From NCBI RefSeq assembly GCF_013111185.1, contig NZ_WVRE01000016.1, positions 1 through 33,095 of the forward strand: a stretch of 33,095 nucleotides of DNA. Reading direction: 5' to 3'. This document shows positions 23,758 to 32,339 of the stretch, piece by piece. Within the stretch, counting starts at the first letter, position 1, and each line of letters starts with the position of its first letter. The stretch is from Ruegeria sp. HKCCD7303. GTDB lineage: Bacteria; Pseudomonadota; Alphaproteobacteria; Rhodobacterales; Rhodobacteraceae. Under the pieces are notes generated by a model. It worked only from the letters and a program-made list of their open reading frames with translations. It ran no database searches and had not been told where the DNA came from. The position numbers and the translations under genes were made by a program.

Positions 23758-25369
23758 TCTCCCGCGCTAAGCCTTCAAACAACAAAGCAACAGCCTCAGC
23801 GCCGGGATCGTTATGTCCAACAAGGTTTTCTTCGGGAACATAGGCCGCGCGGCCTGCCTTCGCACGACGAATATTCGCGGTGTTGTTCGCGCCTTCGCGG
23901 GCAGCCTCGGCCGCATGCGTCAGACCAGATGGCAGTGCCGCAAGCGCCGGTGCCAGAGCGTCAATCATTGTCCTGTCACCGACCTTGGCGCCCCCAACCT
24001 GGCTGACGCGATTCAGACCTTCAACCAGAGACTTCGATACCGAAGCCCCGCTCGCACAGGCATCTCCAGCTGCGTTGAAGAAAATTGCAAGTATCACGCC
24101 GGAAGAACCACCCATTGTCTGGCTTAACTCATTGCCCAACGCCGGAAACAGTTGTGTCAAATCGGCAAGCGGCATGCGGTCAAGACTTCCTTGCAATGCT
24201 CTTGCGGCAGTCGCCAATGTGCTTCCTGTATCGCCATCCCCAGATTTCGCGTCTAGCTCGTTTAGATTCTTCTCTGCGTTGATGAGCAATTCAGACAGCC
24301 GGGTGATCGTTTCCCTTGTGGTGGGATTGTGCGAGGGGATTGGATCGATCGGAGTCAGGCCATCAGGCAATGGTGCAACTTTGATCGGGTCTATGGAATT
24401 CACCCCGGGCCACGCGGCCAGATCAACGGGTGCTTCAAGGGCTGACAAATCGTCCTGATCTACAGGCAGAATGGAAACCGAAAACCCGTGCATATCCAGC
24501 GATGTCATCATTGGTGCCGGGCCAATTATATGATGGGCAATACCAGTCTCGAACAAGGCATGTGTGAGGACAGCCATTTCCAGCGGAGTTGTAGAGCCTA
24601 GGTTGTTGACCAACGCCACACAGTCCCCGGTGCCCACCCTTTGCTTCAGCTTCTCCACTACTGTGGACATAGCCGATACGGCATTTGAGAACTCGACTTG
24701 CTGTACACCAGGTTCGCCATGGATGCCCAATCCAAGCTCTGCTTTGCCAGGGGCAATCCGGTCTTCTTTTGGAGAACCCGGAACGGTACAGGTGTCCAAG
24801 CTCATTCCGATGCTGACAACCTTTGCTATGGTGTTTCTTGCTGCGGTGGTAACGGTATCTAGGTCAGCACCGCTTTCAGCAAGCGCTCCGGCTATTTTGT
24901 GAACGAACAACGTACCCGCCACGCCACGTGGTTGCGGAAGGTCGGGTAGGGCGATGTCATCATCGACAACGACCATTTCAACCTTGCGGCCCAATGCGCG
25001 GGCGCGTTCCGCTGCCAGTCCAAAATTCAATCGATCTCCAGTGTAATTCTTGACGATAAGCAGGCACCCTGCCTCACCTGTGACCGCAAGAATACCTGCC
25101 AGAACCGCTTCGACTGACGGGGACGCAAACACTTCCCCACATACTGCAGCTGTCAGCATACCGGCGCCAACAAAGCCCGCATGGGCGGGTTCGTGACCAG
25201 ACCCTCCGCCGGACACCAAAGCGACTTTCGACTTGTCCCAATCTGACCTCAAGACAACCTTGATGTGCGGGTAGCCGTCCAACCGGATAAGTTGTCCTCC
25301 GGAGGAGGTCAGAAGGCCGTCTATCGCCTCGGTTACCAGGGTTTCTTTTGTGTTGAGGAACTGGGCCAT
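23747..25369 (-). CDS. DhaK-DhaL fusion kinase (dihydroxyacetone kinase family)
   Basis: A 540-residue ATP-dependent ketose kinase. The DhaK part (about 1-330) has LVSGGGSGHEPAHAGFVG (51-68) for substrate binding and His217 in GLGIHGEPG, the residue that binds the ketone covalently as a hemiaminal. The DhaL part (about 350-540) has the ADP-Mg loop LDAKSGDGDTGSTL (Asp373, Asp378, Asp380) and MGGSSGVI. Single-chain ATP-using enzymes phosphorylate dihydroxyacetone, erythrulose or related short ketoses, unlike the PTS-linked DhaKLM. It follows the second ATPase gene by 11 bases with AAGGAGC and overlaps the LacI gene. It is the only kinase of the operon, so the imported compound is likely turned into a short ketose first. 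The substrate is inferred. Confidence 0.9.
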   Translation of the reverse strand: MAQFLNTKETLVTEAIDGLLTSSGGQLIRLDGYPHIKVVLRSDWDKSKVALVSGGGSGHEPAHAGFVGAGMLTAAVCGEVFASPSVEAVLAGILAVTGEAGCLLIVKNYTGDRLNFGLAAERARALGRKVEMVVVDDDIALPDLPQPRGVAGTLFVHKIAGALAESGADLDTVTTAARNTIAKVVSIGMSLDTCTVPGSPKEDRIAPGKAELGLGIHGEPGVQQVEFSNAVSAMSTVVEKLKQRVGTGDCVALVNNLGSTTPLEMAVLTHALFETGIAHHIIGPAPMMTSLDMHGFSVSILPVDQDDLSALEAPVDLAAWPGVNSIDPIKVAPLPDGLTPIDPIPSHNPTTRETITRLSELLINAEKNLNELDAKSGDGDTGSTLATAARALQGSLDRMPLADLTQLFPALGNELSQTMGGSSGVILAIFFNAAGDACASGASVSKSLVEGLNRVSQVGGAKVGDRTMIDALAPALAALPSGLTHAAEAAREGANNTANIRRAKAGRAAYVPEENLVGHNDPGAEAVALLFEGLAREIEG

Positions 25370-25380
25370 GCTTTTGCTCC

Positions 25381-26373
25381 TTAATTCACACGCGCGCCGG
25401 ACGCGTCAAAATACAACGGGTTGTGGGGGCGGATTTTTATAATCTTTCCAGATGGGTAGTCCTGATGGACATCGATCAGGGTCACCACCGGGTGACCATT
25501 CAGATCCAAATGCAGCCGTGTTTGGTCTCCCAGATGCTCGGCGCGTATCACGCGCGCCTCGCTGCCTTCGCCTTCGATGATGTTTTCCGGGCGCAGGCCG
25601 ATCTGCGGGCCTTTGTGATCGCCTCCGAACAACTCGGACGGCAGGATGTTGATCCGTGGCAGTCCCAACCGGCTGGCGACGTAAACACTGCCCGGGTTTT
25701 CATAGATGTCCCGGGGTGTTCCGTATTGAACCAGCCTGCCGTTTTCCAAAACGCCGATATGTGTCGCCATTGTCATGGCTTCGACCTGATCATGCGTCAC
25801 GTACAGTAAGGTCGACCCCAGATCGGCCTGAATCCTTTTAAGCTCGACCCGCAAATCCGCCCGAAGCTTGGCGTCCAAAGAGCTGAGCGGTTCATCCATC
25901 AGGAAAATCTGTGGGTCACGCACAAGCGCACGTCCGATTGAAACGCGCTGCATTTCACCGCCGGACAGTTCAGTGGCTTTGTTGTCCAGCTTGTGCGGAA
26001 TTTGCAGGATCTCAGCGACTTCGTTAACCTTCCTCGTGATCTCATCCTCTGGTGTCTTCAGGATCGGCGACCGCAAAGGGAAAGACAGGTTCTCGCGCAC
26101 CGTCATATGCGGGTACAGCGAGTATTGCTGGAAGACCATCGCCACATCGCGCTGGGCAGGTGTATCTATACCGACGTCACGCCCGGCAATGCGTACTGAT
26201 CCAGAGTCCAGTTTCTCAAGCCCGGATATCAATCTCAGCGTCGTTGTTTTTCCAGCGCCAGTCGGACCCAACAACACCACAAAGGCACCGTTGGGGATCG
26301 TCATCGAAATACCGTCCACCGCTTTGACGTTGCCAAATGACTTCGAGATATTCTCCAAAACGACTTCAGCCAT
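25381..26373 (-). CDS. ABC transporter ATPase, sugar/polyol type (second subunit)
   Basis: A 330-residue ATPase of the carbohydrate (CUT1/MalK-like) type. Walker A is LLGPTGAGKTTTL (about 34-46), the Q-loop is VFQQYSLYP, the signature LSGGEMQRVSIGRA, Walker B IFLMDEPLSSLDAKL and the switch His is in YVTHDQVEAM. A C-terminal TOBE-like beta domain (about 235-330) has IGLRPENI. Start overlaps the stop of the other ATPase gene by eight bases. Two different ATPase genes side by side resemble the glpS-glpT arrangement of glycerol transporters, so the pair probably forms a heterodimer. Confidence 0.9.
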   Translation of the reverse strand: MAEVVLENISKSFGNVKAVDGISMTIPNGAFVVLLGPTGAGKTTTLRLISGLEKLDSGSVRIAGRDVGIDTPAQRDVAMVFQQYSLYPHMTVRENLSFPLRSPILKTPEDEITRKVNEVAEILQIPHKLDNKATELSGGEMQRVSIGRALVRDPQIFLMDEPLSSLDAKLRADLRVELKRIQADLGSTLLYVTHDQVEAMTMATHIGVLENGRLVQYGTPRDIYENPGSVYVASRLGLPRINILPSELFGGDHKGPQIGLRPENIIEGEGSEARVIRAEHLGDQTRLHLDLNGHPVVTLIDVHQDYPSGKIIKIRPHNPLYFDASGARVN

Positions 26374-27463
26374 TGCTCAGTACCTCGTCGTTCAGAGCGG
26401 ACCTCAACGCGCGTCCGGTGGATCTTTCAAAAAGGGTTACAGCAGGTGAGCGGAACTCCAATCCAACGGTCTCACCGGGACTGACGACCTCGCGTGCATC
26501 AATTCGCGCTTTCAGTTCACCGTTCGGGCTTTGCAGTGTAACGATTTGGGTGGTCCCCAGGTATTCTGCTGCCAGGACTCTGGCCCGGTATTCGCTCCCA
26601 TCCGACAGAAAAACATGCTCGGGGCGAACGCCAAAAACCAAGTCACCTTCCGCCCCTTCCATCAACCTCGGCACGGCTTCGTCATGGCCATTCAGCCGAA
26701 CCATTTCCGAACCAGGCTCGACCTTTCCCTCAAACGGCAGGAAATTCATCGAAGGAGACCCGATAAAATCCGCAACGAACATCGTCGCTGGTTTGTCGTA
26801 GATTTCCTGGGGTGTACCGAATTGCTCGATCACAGCGTTGTTCATCACAACGATCTTGTCGCCCATTTGCATGGCTTCTAACTGATCGTGTGTGACGTAA
26901 ACAGTGGTTGCGCCCATGCGATCATGAAGCGCGCGCAATTCTTCGGCCATATGCTCCCGAAACTCGGCATCCAAGGCGCCCAGCGGTTCGTCCATCATGA
27001 ACGCTTTGGGTTCGCGAACGATCGCGCGGCCCAGCGCCACGCGCTGCCTGTCGCCACCTGACAGTCCACCTACGGGGCTATCGAGAATGTCGTTGATCCC
27101 CAGAATTCCCGCGACTTCCTCTACTTTGGCTTTGACCGCAGCACGCGGCATGCCCTGCGATATCAGGGGGTAGCTGATATTTTTGCGCACGTTCATGTGA
27201 GGATACAGCGCAAACATCTGGAACACGAATGCAATGTCTCGCTCTGATGGGGGCCGCTGGCTGATCTCCTCACCGTCCAGGTAGATTTCACCTGACGTTG
27301 GAAGTTCCAAGCCTGCGATCATCCGCAGTGTCGTCGTTTTTCCGCAGCCAGAGGGCCCTAGCAACATGAAAAACTCACCGTCCTCAATCGTGAACGAGCT
27401 TTCGCGAACAGCCGTGAAATCGCCGAACATCTTCTTTACGTTTTTGACTACGATCTGGGCCAT
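26366..27463 (-). CDS. ABC transporter ATPase, sugar/polyol type (first subunit)
   Basis: A 365-residue ATPase starting at 27463, two bases after the stop of the 62-aa membrane protein gene; the longer frame from 27610 only overlaps that gene. Walker A is LLGPSGCGKTTTLR, Q-loop VFQMFALYP, signature LSGGDRQRVALGRA (Asp where Gln or Glu is usual), Walker B AFMMDEPLGALDAEF, switch His in YVTHDQLEAM. A C-terminal TOBE-like domain has VFGVRPEHV. Together with the second ATPase it should energise the two permeases encoded upstream. The gene set ATPase x2, permease x2, small membrane protein and binding protein matches the glp (glycerol) transporter layout of rhizobia. Confidence 0.9.
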   Translation of the reverse strand: MAQIVVKNVKKMFGDFTAVRESSFTIEDGEFFMLLGPSGCGKTTTLRMIAGLELPTSGEIYLDGEEISQRPPSERDIAFVFQMFALYPHMNVRKNISYPLISQGMPRAAVKAKVEEVAGILGINDILDSPVGGLSGGDRQRVALGRAIVREPKAFMMDEPLGALDAEFREHMAEELRALHDRMGATTVYVTHDQLEAMQMGDKIVVMNNAVIEQFGTPQEIYDKPATMFVADFIGSPSMNFLPFEGKVEPGSEMVRLNGHDEAVPRLMEGAEGDLVFGVRPEHVFLSDGSEYRARVLAAEYLGTTQIVTLQSPNGELKARIDAREVVSPGETVGLEFRSPAVTLFERSTGRALRSALNDEVLSNG

Positions 27464-27465
27464 TT

Positions 27466-27654
27466 CTACTCCGGGAAATGGCTGACGATGATGAACATGA
27501 CGGTTCCGATCAGCGTGACGATGAAAGAGTAGGTGAAGGCCCAAAGGACAAAGGGCTGCATCAGCATAAAGACACCCAGCGCAATAAGGATGGTTGCGAC
27601 CATCTCCCATGGGCCGCGGCGAAATCGCAACAATCCGTTAAGAAACCCGCTCAT
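27466..27654 (-). CDS. 62-aa membrane protein of the ABC operon
   Basis: A small membrane protein that starts at 27654, overlapping the permease stop by four bases, and ends two bases before the ATPase start. It has a short basic N-terminus (LLRFRRGPWEM) and two hydrophobic helices (about 18-35 and 39-57). Glycerol-type ABC operons carry a DUF2160 small membrane protein (GlpU) at the same place, but that is usually near 90 residues; this one is shorter and might be a related or analogous subunit. Its position between permease and ATPase genes argues for a real role in the transporter. Confidence 0.75.
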   Translation of the reverse strand: MSGFLNGLLRFRRGPWEMVATILIALGVFMLMQPFVLWAFTYSFIVTLIGTVMFIIVSHFPE

Positions 27655-28589
27655 TTGCGTACGGCTCCGAATGTGATCCCACGCAGCAAGTGTTTGCGCA
27701 TCAGGATGGTGAATATCATGACAGGGATCAGGAAGATCGTGGCACCTGCCGCCACAGCAGGCCAATCCAGGCCGCCAATACCGATAATGGTTGGGATGAA
27801 CGGTGGTGCAGTCTGCGCGTTCGCGGATGTCAGCAGCACGGCAAACGCGTACTCATTCCAGGCGAAGATCAAGCAAAAGATAGCTGTTGAAGCTATGCCG
27901 GTCGCGGCTTGCGGCAGCACCACTTTGTAAAACGCCTGAAATCGTGTGTAGCCATCTATGAGCGCGGCTTCTTCGTACTCTCTTGGGATTTCGTCAATGA
28001 AGCCTTTTAGCAACCAGACCGCCAAGGAAATATTTACACCCGTATACAGCAGGATCATTCCAAGATGCGTGTCGCTTAATCCAAGGTTTCTGAACATCAG
28101 GAAGATTGGGATTGCGACAGCAACTGGTGGCATCATCCTTGTACTCAGGATGAAGAACAGAAGGTCGTCCTTGAGTGGGACCTTGAACCTGCTGAATGCA
28201 TAGGCGGCCAGAGTGCCTAGGAAGATACTCAAGAACGTCGAGCCAAATCCGATGATAACCGAATTCATAAAGCGCTCGCCGAACTTCGATGGTCCTACAA
28301 TCACCATGTCGTACTGGCGGACGATTTCATCGGCCCAGTTCTGCGGCGGGTTCGCTTCCAAAAACTCCTGCGTCTGCCGCGTGCGCGTGGTGAATAGATT
28401 TACATACCCTTCAAGCGTTGGGTCAAAGACCACTTTGGGCGGGTAGCTGATCGCATCGGCCGGAGATTTGAAACCCGTCAGCAAGATCCATACCAGTGGG
28501 ATCATCGTAATCATCGCATAGCCGATGACCAGAAAGCCTGCGATCCACTTGGACCGGTTTGAAGGTTCAGTGACGGAAAAACTGCTCAT
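27651..28589 (-). CDS. ABC transporter permease, CUT1 type (second)
   Basis: A 312-residue inner-membrane permease with six hydrophobic helices. The cytoplasmic EAA loop that contacts the ATPase is EYEEAALIDGYTRFQAFYKVVLP (about 190-212; EAA and the later G are conserved). Start at 28589 overlaps the stop of the first permease gene (ATGA), and the longer frame from 28691 is rejected for that reason. A periplasmic loop of about 70 residues between helices 1 and 2 (with KVVFDPTLEGYVNLF) is typical of MalG-like subunits. It forms the channel with the other permease. Confidence 0.9.
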   Translation of the reverse strand: MSSFSVTEPSNRSKWIAGFLVIGYAMITMIPLVWILLTGFKSPADAISYPPKVVFDPTLEGYVNLFTTRTRQTQEFLEANPPQNWADEIVRQYDMVIVGPSKFGERFMNSVIIGFGSTFLSIFLGTLAAYAFSRFKVPLKDDLLFFILSTRMMPPVAVAIPIFLMFRNLGLSDTHLGMILLYTGVNISLAVWLLKGFIDEIPREYEEAALIDGYTRFQAFYKVVLPQAATGIASTAIFCLIFAWNEYAFAVLLTSANAQTAPPFIPTIIGIGGLDWPAVAAGATIFLIPVMIFTILMRKHLLRGITFGAVRK

Positions 28590-29533
28590 CTCTGTTTCAC
28601 CTTGTTCAGGGCTTTGACGTAGATCGACGCAAGGCCGAACACGGTGACGAAAAGGATAATCGCATAGGCTGACGCATAGCCCGTACGCCATTTCTCAAAG
28701 GCTTCGCGTTTCAGGTTGATCGAAGTGAGTTCCGTAACAGACCCCGGCCCCCCGCCGGTTAGCTGAACCACCAGATCGAACATCTTGAAGTTCTCGATTC
28801 CTCGAAACAGCACCGCGAGCATCAGGAACGGTAGCACCATCGGAATGGTGATTGTGAAGAACTGCCGCAGCTTGCTGGCCCTGTCGATCTCAGCCGCCTC
28901 GTAGATGTAATCGGGAATGCTGCGCAGCCCGGCCAGACAGATTAGCATCACGAAGGGGGTCCACATCCAGGTGTCGACAATCACGATCGCCCAAGGGGCC
29001 AGATTGACGGATCCCAGCATTTCAAAGCTCGATGGGTCTTTGCCTGTAAACCAGGACACGATGTAGTTAAACAGCCCGATTTGAGGTTGATACAGGAACT
29101 TCCAGAAGTTCCCGACGACTGCAGGAGACAGCATCATCGGCAGCACGATGATCGTTGTCCAAAGATCGTTGCCCTTGAATTTCTTGTTGATCAACCAGGC
29201 CAGAGTAAACCCGATCAAGACCTGGAAAAAAATCGTCCAGAACAGGAAGTGCGCCGTCGCCTGCATATTTAGCCAGGTGTCCGAGTCTGTCAGAATACGC
29301 TCGTAATTCCTGAGCCCGACATCTTTGACTTCGCGCCCGATCCGGTTGGCCTTGTAGTTGGTAAAGCTCAGTTGGATGGTCCAGATCAACGGAAAGATGT
29401 TGATCGCCAGCAATAGGAATATCGTTGGGGAGATGAATATCCAGGCGATCGCGCGATCGGATAAACCTCGTATTTTTCGCGCAACTCGCTCGGGCGTTGC
29501 CTGCGCAACGCGATCTACGGTCCTGTCAGACAT
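28586..29533 (-). CDS. ABC transporter permease, CUT1 type (first)
   Basis: A 315-residue MalF-like permease with six hydrophobic helices after a polar N-terminus. The EAA loop is IYEAAEIDRASKLRQFFTITIP (about 215-236). Start at 29533 is chosen because the 41 extra residues of the longer frame lie over a hairpin in the gap after the binding-protein gene. The segment FTNYKANRIGREVKDVGL matches the usual lead into the second helix. Partner of the permease encoded directly downstream. Confidence 0.9.
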   Translation of the reverse strand: MSDRTVDRVAQATPERVARKIRGLSDRAIAWIFISPTIFLLLAINIFPLIWTIQLSFTNYKANRIGREVKDVGLRNYERILTDSDTWLNMQATAHFLFWTIFFQVLIGFTLAWLINKKFKGNDLWTTIIVLPMMLSPAVVGNFWKFLYQPQIGLFNYIVSWFTGKDPSSFEMLGSVNLAPWAIVIVDTWMWTPFVMLICLAGLRSIPDYIYEAAEIDRASKLRQFFTITIPMVLPFLMLAVLFRGIENFKMFDLVVQLTGGGPGSVTELTSINLKREAFEKWRTGYASAYAIILFVTVFGLASIYVKALNKVKQR

Positions 29534-29576
29534 CTCTTTGCCAGTTCTTGTTGGTTTAGGACTCACGGGTGAAGGT

Positions 29577-29598
29577 GGAGCGGGATAGCACCCGCTCC
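29577..29598 (-). terminator. Intercistronic hairpin after binding-protein gene
   Basis: Eight-base perfect stem, GGAGCGGG and CCCGCTCC, with a six-base loop, in the 79-base gap between the binding-protein stop and the first permease start. No U-tract follows, so it more likely protects the upstream mRNA 3' end or attenuates than fully terminates. Confidence 0.5.
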
Positions 29599-29612
29599 TG
29601 CCTTTGTCCGGA

Positions 29613-30932
29613 CTACAGCTTGCCTTCGTCTTCGAAGACTTCCGTCCAATCTTCAATCAGAAGATCAAGCGCTTCTTGAGCTGTACCTTGATCAGCAACC
29701 ACGTAGTCGTGGATGCGTTTCTGCATGGCCAGCAGGAGTTCCGCGTAGGCAGGCTCTTGCCAGAAATCCTGAACTCCAGCCATTGCTTCAAGGAAGTCAC
29801 CGGCAAACGGTTGGCTGTCCACGAAACCAGGATCTTCCAGCACGGAGTTATGTGCCGAATAGCCGCCTAGCTCCCACCATTTGGCCTGCACTTCTGGCTG
29901 TGCGAACCACTTGATGTATTCAAGGGCGGCGTCCTGTTTGTCAGAGTAGCTGACAACAGAAATGCCTTGTCCGCCAAGCGTTGAACCTGCCTGATTTTGT
30001 GGCGGGTTTACAAAGAAGTCGATCTTGTCACCGCCGGTATTGGGGTCGGCATAGAGACCTGGGAAGAACGCAAACCAGTTCATCGCCATGGCGACCTGAC
30101 CGGACTTAAAGGCATCCAGGCTCTCACCCATGTAAGAGTTGGTATATCCCGGAGGTGTCGCCGTTTTGTAGAATTCCTTGTAAAATTCTAGAGCTTCAAC
30201 AGCTTCCGGTGAGTTTACAGCACCTTCCATGTCATATGAGCCCGGGGTGTTTTCGTATTTGAAACCCCATGGATACAGCGCTCCGGTCACACCCATGGTG
30301 ATCCCTTCCGAGCCGCGTTCGGTAAAGATTGCTGCACCGTAGACAGTCTTGCCGTCGATTTCACGACCCTGAAAGAACTGGGCGATCTGCAACAACTCTT
30401 TCTGAGACTGAGGTTCACGTAGGTCCTGACCAGTCGCCTCCTTGTATGCAGCTTGGATTTCGGGATTTTCGAACCAGTCCTTGCGATAGAACCAGCCGTT
30501 TGCATCGCCCATCGCAGGCAGCGCGTAGTAGTTTGGTGTACCTTTGGGCCAGGTCGAGTAAGCGTAAACAGTGGCCGGTGCGAAATCGTCCATGCTGATG
30601 CCTTCAGCATCGAAGAAGTCGTTCAGCTGGACGTAATGACCATTCTCAGCGCCGCCGCCGATCCATTGGCTGTCACCGATCAGTAGGTCGCAGAGCTTAC
30701 CCCCAGAGTTCAGCTCGTTCAGCATACGGTCCGCAAAATTTGGCCACGGAACAAATTCGAAGTTCATCGTGTGGCCGGATTCTGCTTCGAATTCCTTGGA
30801 TAGTTCGACAAGCGCGTTGGCCGGATCCCATGCAGCCCAACATAGCGTCAGATCTTCAGCATTTGCCTTGGTAGAAAGAGTAGTAGCGGCAAGGACTATT
30901 GCGCTGGCCGAAGCCAGTTTTGTGTAAGTCAT
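29613..30932 (-). CDS. ABC transporter substrate-binding protein, family 1
   Basis: A 439-residue periplasmic binding protein. Signal peptide at residues 1-25 ending KANA. The mature protein follows the family 1 (MalE-like) pattern: LTLCWAAWDPANALVELSKEFEAESG near the start, FVPWPNFADRMLNEL and then the lobe-2 segments with FKSGQVAMAMNWFAFFPG and GGQGISVVSYSDKQDAALEYIKWF. Many Trp and Tyr residues suit stacking on a sugar or polyol. It is shorter than the glycerol binding protein GlpV (over 550 residues), which argues against glycerol despite the Glp-like rest of the operon. Start at 30932 follows GGGAGG. It is the first gene of the ten-gene operon and lies downstream of two palindromic operators. 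Confidence 0.9.
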   Translation of the reverse strand: MTYTKLASASAIVLAATTLSTKANAEDLTLCWAAWDPANALVELSKEFEAESGHTMNFEFVPWPNFADRMLNELNSGGKLCDLLIGDSQWIGGGAENGHYVQLNDFFDAEGISMDDFAPATVYAYSTWPKGTPNYYALPAMGDANGWFYRKDWFENPEIQAAYKEATGQDLREPQSQKELLQIAQFFQGREIDGKTVYGAAIFTERGSEGITMGVTGALYPWGFKYENTPGSYDMEGAVNSPEAVEALEFYKEFYKTATPPGYTNSYMGESLDAFKSGQVAMAMNWFAFFPGLYADPNTGGDKIDFFVNPPQNQAGSTLGGQGISVVSYSDKQDAALEYIKWFAQPEVQAKWWELGGYSAHNSVLEDPGFVDSQPFAGDFLEAMAGVQDFWQEPAYAELLLAMQKRIHDYVVADQGTAQEALDLLIEDWTEVFEDEGKL

Positions 30933-30997
30933 CCATTCCTCCCTTTTTGCGCCGTCAATCGAGGATGTGCGAATCGCGGCATACTTCCAAGGCTATT

Positions 30998-31013
30998 TGA
31001 GGTACGCACCTCA
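30998..31013. promoter_or_regulatory. LacI-type operator 1
   Basis: TGAGGTACGCACCTCA is a 16-base palindrome with a central CG and one mismatched pair, preceded by ATT. It lies 66 bases upstream of the binding-protein start codon. A second copy follows at 31028. The central CpG is characteristic of LacI-family sites, and the operon encodes one LacI protein; the binding itself is inferred. Confidence 0.65.
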
Positions 31014-31027
31014 TGTCCAGAAATATT

Positions 31028-31043
31028 TGAGGTTCGTACCTCA
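31028..31043. promoter_or_regulatory. LacI-type operator 2
   Basis: TGAGGTTCGTACCTCA differs from operator 1 at two central positions and starts exactly 30 bases away, so both lie on nearly the same face of the helix. Both share the upstream bases TATT or ATATT. The spacing allows cooperative binding of two dimers over the operon promoter. Confidence 0.65.
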
Positions 31044-31331
31044 GATGAGCAGGGAAGTTCGTTGAACTTGTTGTCTTAACCTATGATTTTAATAGAAATT
31101 GTTTGTTTTCTTTGATGTGCATCTATTTTCGGCAGTAAGGTTTTAAATTGCCATATCGACAAAAACTGGCGCGGCCCACTTTGGCGGCCATCATGGTTCC
31201 AACACGTTTAGCGAACCCGCTGCTGAAGCACTCACAGATTATTTAGTCGATACCTAGGAGAATTGGAGATAGCTTCAAAAAGCACGCACCACTCGGGATC
31301 GTGCATAACTCGTTTGGTCAGGTGCAAACGT
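31044..31331. other. Intergenic region with a short orphan frame
   Basis: AT-rich at first (31080-31150), probably promoter DNA. From 31147 to 31257 a plus frame of 36 sense codons follows a stop (TAA at 31144) and ends with TAG; it reads AHFGGHHGSNTFSEPAAEAL in its middle and has no start codon, so it may be the tail of a lost gene. No other gene is supported. Confidence 0.35.
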
Positions 31332-32111
31332 ATGAAAACTCTCTCTATCGTAAGATTGAACCGCTACCCAATAAAAGGCTTGAGCGCCGAGCCCATGCAA
31401 ACTGTAACGCTGCGTTCAGGAGATGGCATTCCAGGTGACCGTCTGTTCGGATTTGCTCGATACAACTCCGGTTTCGACGTACATAACCCGCAGCCGCTCC
31501 CGAAAGATCGCTTTGTTGTTTTGTTGAATGAAGCTGCGCTTGCAGGCGTTAAGACAAATTTTAATGTTGAGACCCAATATCTTGAGATCAAAGCGAGCGG
31601 CAAAACACGCAGCTTTAATATGCAAGCACCAGAAGATCGGATGAATGCGGTGAGTTTCCTGTCTTCGGAGATCGACCTAAAAGACCCCGAACCACCAAAT
31701 TTCGTTTCGTCCGCTCCGCATCGGTTTACAGATGTATCTGTCGTGTCACCTAAAATGATGAACGCGATATCCGTTCTAAATCTGGCGTCTGTGGAAAAGT
31801 TAGGTGAAAAACTGAACGCGGAAGTCCACCCAGCGCGCTTCCGGGCGAATATCGAGATGGACGGTTTACCCCCGTTTTCTGAGTTGGATGAAGCTGGATC
31901 AGTTTTTAGATTTGGCGATGTTGAGTTAAAGATACTCTCACGTACGAAAAGGTGTGCAGCCACTGAAGTGAACCCGGAAACGGCTAAGCGGGACCTGAAG
32001 ATACCCTATCTAATTCGGAAGTTGATGGGTCATACGGACATGGGTGTCTATGTTGAGGTTGCTATAGGCGGAACGTTGAGAGTCGGCCAAATTGGGGAGA
32101 TGTTGAATTGA
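31332..32111 (+). CDS. MOSC domain protein
   Basis: A 259-residue protein with an MOSC N-terminal beta-barrel (about 1-110, beginning LSIVRLNRYPIKGL and with GIPGDRLFGFAR) and an MOSC domain (about 115-259). The key Cys is in SRTKRCAATEVNPETAKRD, the residue that binds molybdenum cofactor sulfur in the mARC/YcbX/YiiM group, followed by the family's VNPET-x-x-RD. Such proteins reduce N-hydroxylated compounds or handle sulfurated cofactor; this one lacks a fused 2Fe-2S domain like the one in YcbX. ATG at 31332 opens the domain and has AGGTG upstream; a longer frame from 31263 is less likely. It stands alone and is richer in AT than its neighbours. Confidence 0.85.
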   Translation: MKTLSIVRLNRYPIKGLSAEPMQTVTLRSGDGIPGDRLFGFARYNSGFDVHNPQPLPKDRFVVLLNEAALAGVKTNFNVETQYLEIKASGKTRSFNMQAPEDRMNAVSFLSSEIDLKDPEPPNFVSSAPHRFTDVSVVSPKMMNAISVLNLASVEKLGEKLNAEVHPARFRANIEMDGLPPFSELDEAGSVFRFGDVELKILSRTKRCAATEVNPETAKRDLKIPYLIRKLMGHTDMGVYVEVAIGGTLRVGQIGEMLN

Positions 32112-32339
32112 GTGTTACTCACCCCGCCAGAGTGGCAGTCGCAGGCGATTTGTCCCGCGTTCTCTCAAGTAATTTGTGTCTACGCTTTCGCCAGTCGTTT
32201 TCTTGCTCGCCCAGCCTAGCGAATGTGACTCCGTCAAAAAAATGCTCCAGATGAAGCATGTAATTGACCGAACCTGGAAAGTTCACAAAGGTCGTTTTTT
32301 GCGGATTTCTCTGACCTCTTCCCAGGCTTGGGAAGAAAG
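32112..32339. other. Intergenic stretch before the transporter remnant
   Basis: No gene is supported. In the frame of the following transporter a TGA stands at 32265-32267 and the codons after it do not resemble the family's N-terminal helices, so the missing first part of that transporter is not present here. A short inverted repeat CTTCCCA...TGGGAAG lies just before the remnant's ATG. Confidence 0.4.

Noticed and set aside
26366..27610. Longer N-terminus of the first ATPase (from 27610), and of both permeases
   Set aside because: Extensions overlap neighbouring genes, are not protein-like, and better starts lie at the coupled junctions.
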